Source of the DNA: Smittium culicis
Taxonomy: Eukaryota; Kickxellomycota; Harpellomycetes; Harpellales; Legeriomycetaceae
Direction: 5' to 3'
Assembly (NCBI GenBank): GCA_001970855.1
Contig: LSSN01000558.1
Coordinates: forward strand, 1-23,403
DNA: 23,403 nucleotides
Below are positions 21,990-23,403 of the stretch, piece after piece; within the stretch, counting starts at the first letter, position 1; every line of letters starts with the position of its first letter. The position numbers were made by a program, and so were the translations under genes. The notes under the pieces were generated by a model that had not been told where the DNA came from, made no database searches, and saw only the letters and a list, made by a program, of their open reading frames with translations.

Positions 21990-23403
21990 AAAAAGAGCTT
22001 TTTTTCAATAGCTTTTTTAATACTTGTATGATTTTTTGTTTTCATGATAGTCATAAAATAATTTATAATTTTTTTTTTAGAGTACCCTTTTATTTATTAT
22101 CGTAAAATAAATAGTATATAAATACTTTTTTTCATTTGAAATACATGATTGATCGCTTTTATCACCGCTGTAATTAATTGATTATACAAGATAATATATA
22201 AATTAAGGTATCTCATCCTATATTTAAAATTCAAAAATTATTACAATTTTTGCCTAATCAATCTTTAGTACTTTTTAGTTTAAATATTTAAATTGTTTTT
22301 AGTGTCATGATAAATCCATAGAATCAATGATTTCTTTTACGTTTTGTGATTAATACATTTACTCAAAGTTTTTTGGTTTTTTCGCGTGTACAAAGATAGT
22401 GATAATCGAGAGGTAATTTTTATCAAAAGATCTAAAAGTATGCACAATCAAAAAATTTATATGTCAATAAGGAGAAAGAATGCTTTGTTTTAGCAAAATT
22501 TAATTTAATTCTAGAGTATAAACTACCTGATTTTTATTAAATAAAGCTCAATTTTGATTATTGTATTCTTTAGCCTTATTTATCAAGTGCTAGTTAAATG
22601 TTTTTTTATTTATTAGTCTTACACCTATCTGGTTTTTATTACTATATAATAATAGATATGCTCGTTTTTTTTATTGCTATTTTTTTTATCTCACCAAGTT
22701 TTCACATCTTAAATAAAATTTTCAAGAAATAAAAAAGATACAAATAGTAAAAAAATAAATAAAAAAATAAGTTATTGGATTTATATATTATTAAAGTCCT
22801 AAGACTGATAGTTTTTACTATTTTTTTTCTAGCCTTTAGTATTTTTTAGTATTTTTTTATCACTTTATAAATGTTTTTTTATGATTTCTATTGATATTAG
22901 CTTATAATTATGTAAGGAATAATCAAGTATCCTCTTGTAACTATGAATTTTATAGTTTTATGGCAAAAAAAGCTGAATTTTATACGAATAGCTTTTTTTT
23001 AGGTGTGTAATATCTCTTTTAATAGTTCTAGAGAATTTCTTGAATGAAAAAATTGTCCTATTACTTTTAACTCGAGAAATTAAAATTTAAGCCTACTATT
23101 ATTTCGGCTTGGTAAATTATATTTTTAAACGAATAATCAAAAGGTTTCCTTGTTAAATTTTTTTTTTTAGTGTTGTCATTAATCTATAAAGTTTTTTTTT
23201 ATTACGTTATTTTTATCACAGTACAATCTCTACATCATATTCCAATTCTTATTTATTATTTCCATGGCCTTTTAAATACACTTTCAAATTATAAAGCTAA
23301 TTATAAGAATTTTATTTATATAATTGAGGTATTAAAAGTTAAATTTTATTTATTAAATCCTTCGCATCCGAAAATTTTTACATGAAGAAAAAATTAATTC
23401 CTC
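21990..23403. other. 3' intergenic region, no gene recognised
   Basis: AT-rich DNA with T-rich tracts. AATAAA at 22106-22111, about 120 nt after the SFT2 stop, is a plausible poly-A site. An open plus-strand stretch at 23171-23385 follows a T-tract plus AG and could be a coding exon of a gene continuing beyond the window. It is hydrophobic and AT-driven and has no recognised motif, so I do not call it a gene. Confidence 0.5.
22106..22111 (+). terminator. Candidate polyadenylation signal for SFT2
   Basis: AATAAA about 120 nt beyond the SFT2 stop codon, supported by position only. Confidence 0.35.

Noticed and set aside
23171..23385. Possible exon after a T-tract and AG at the window end
   Set aside because: Hydrophobic AT-driven translation with no motif; the context needed to judge it lies outside the window.
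1..23403. tRNA, rRNA, CRISPR array, bacterial operon or LTR pair
   Set aside because: No B-box-like motif in a foldable context, no rRNA core, no regularly spaced repeats and no long direct repeats were seen; genes are spliced and scattered on both strands.

Overview
The window looks like nuclear DNA from an AT-rich, intron-rich eukaryote. By eye G+C is about a quarter. Four conserved single-copy housekeeping genes could be rebuilt exon by exon from protein conservation and GT-AG splice sites. Together they contain 29 introns, mostly 70-150 nt, and 27 of the 29 start with GTA. Several traits fit a fungus, probably an early-diverging AT-rich lineage: the C-terminal tail of the Sac1 protein (NWPTLV), the QPGYYC version of the SNU23/ZMAT2 zinc finger, a yeast-like Sft2 tail after SYFPGG, and a LINE relic whose stops fit C-to-T decay. 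This placement is inference; no rRNA or tRNA is present to anchor it.

Layout. 1-3300: gene-poor AT-rich sequence with small tandem repeats and a hairpin-rich, G+C-richer island at about 2765-3240. About 3300-9290, minus strand: a badly decayed LINE-type (non-LTR) retrotransposon. It has an ORF1-like region, an APE-type endonuclease, a linker and a reverse transcriptase with the FADD motif, all broken by stops and frameshifts. 9700-10010: an isolated, decayed coding-like stretch on the plus strand. 10628-13496, minus strand: Sac1-type phosphoinositide phosphatase in 12 recognisable coding exons; the first codons are unresolved. 15032-18024, plus strand: 13-exon methylcrotonoyl-CoA carboxylase beta subunit (586 aa), complete with a presequence. 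18492-19348, minus strand: ZMAT2/Snu23 spliceosomal zinc-finger protein in two coding exons. 20717-21989, plus strand: 6-exon Sft2 Golgi transport protein (218 aa). 21990-23403: no recognised gene.

The genes are not an operon. SAC1 and MCCC2 are divergent, MCCC2 and ZMAT2 convergent, ZMAT2 and SFT2 divergent. Sac1 and Sft2 both act in the ER/Golgi, MCCC2 works in mitochondrial leucine breakdown, and ZMAT2 works in the spliceosome, so the neighbourhood carries no functional theme. I found no convincing new biological system. The most useful results are the spliced gene models, including a hidden 31-nt terminal exon of ZMAT2, and the pattern of decay in the retroelement.
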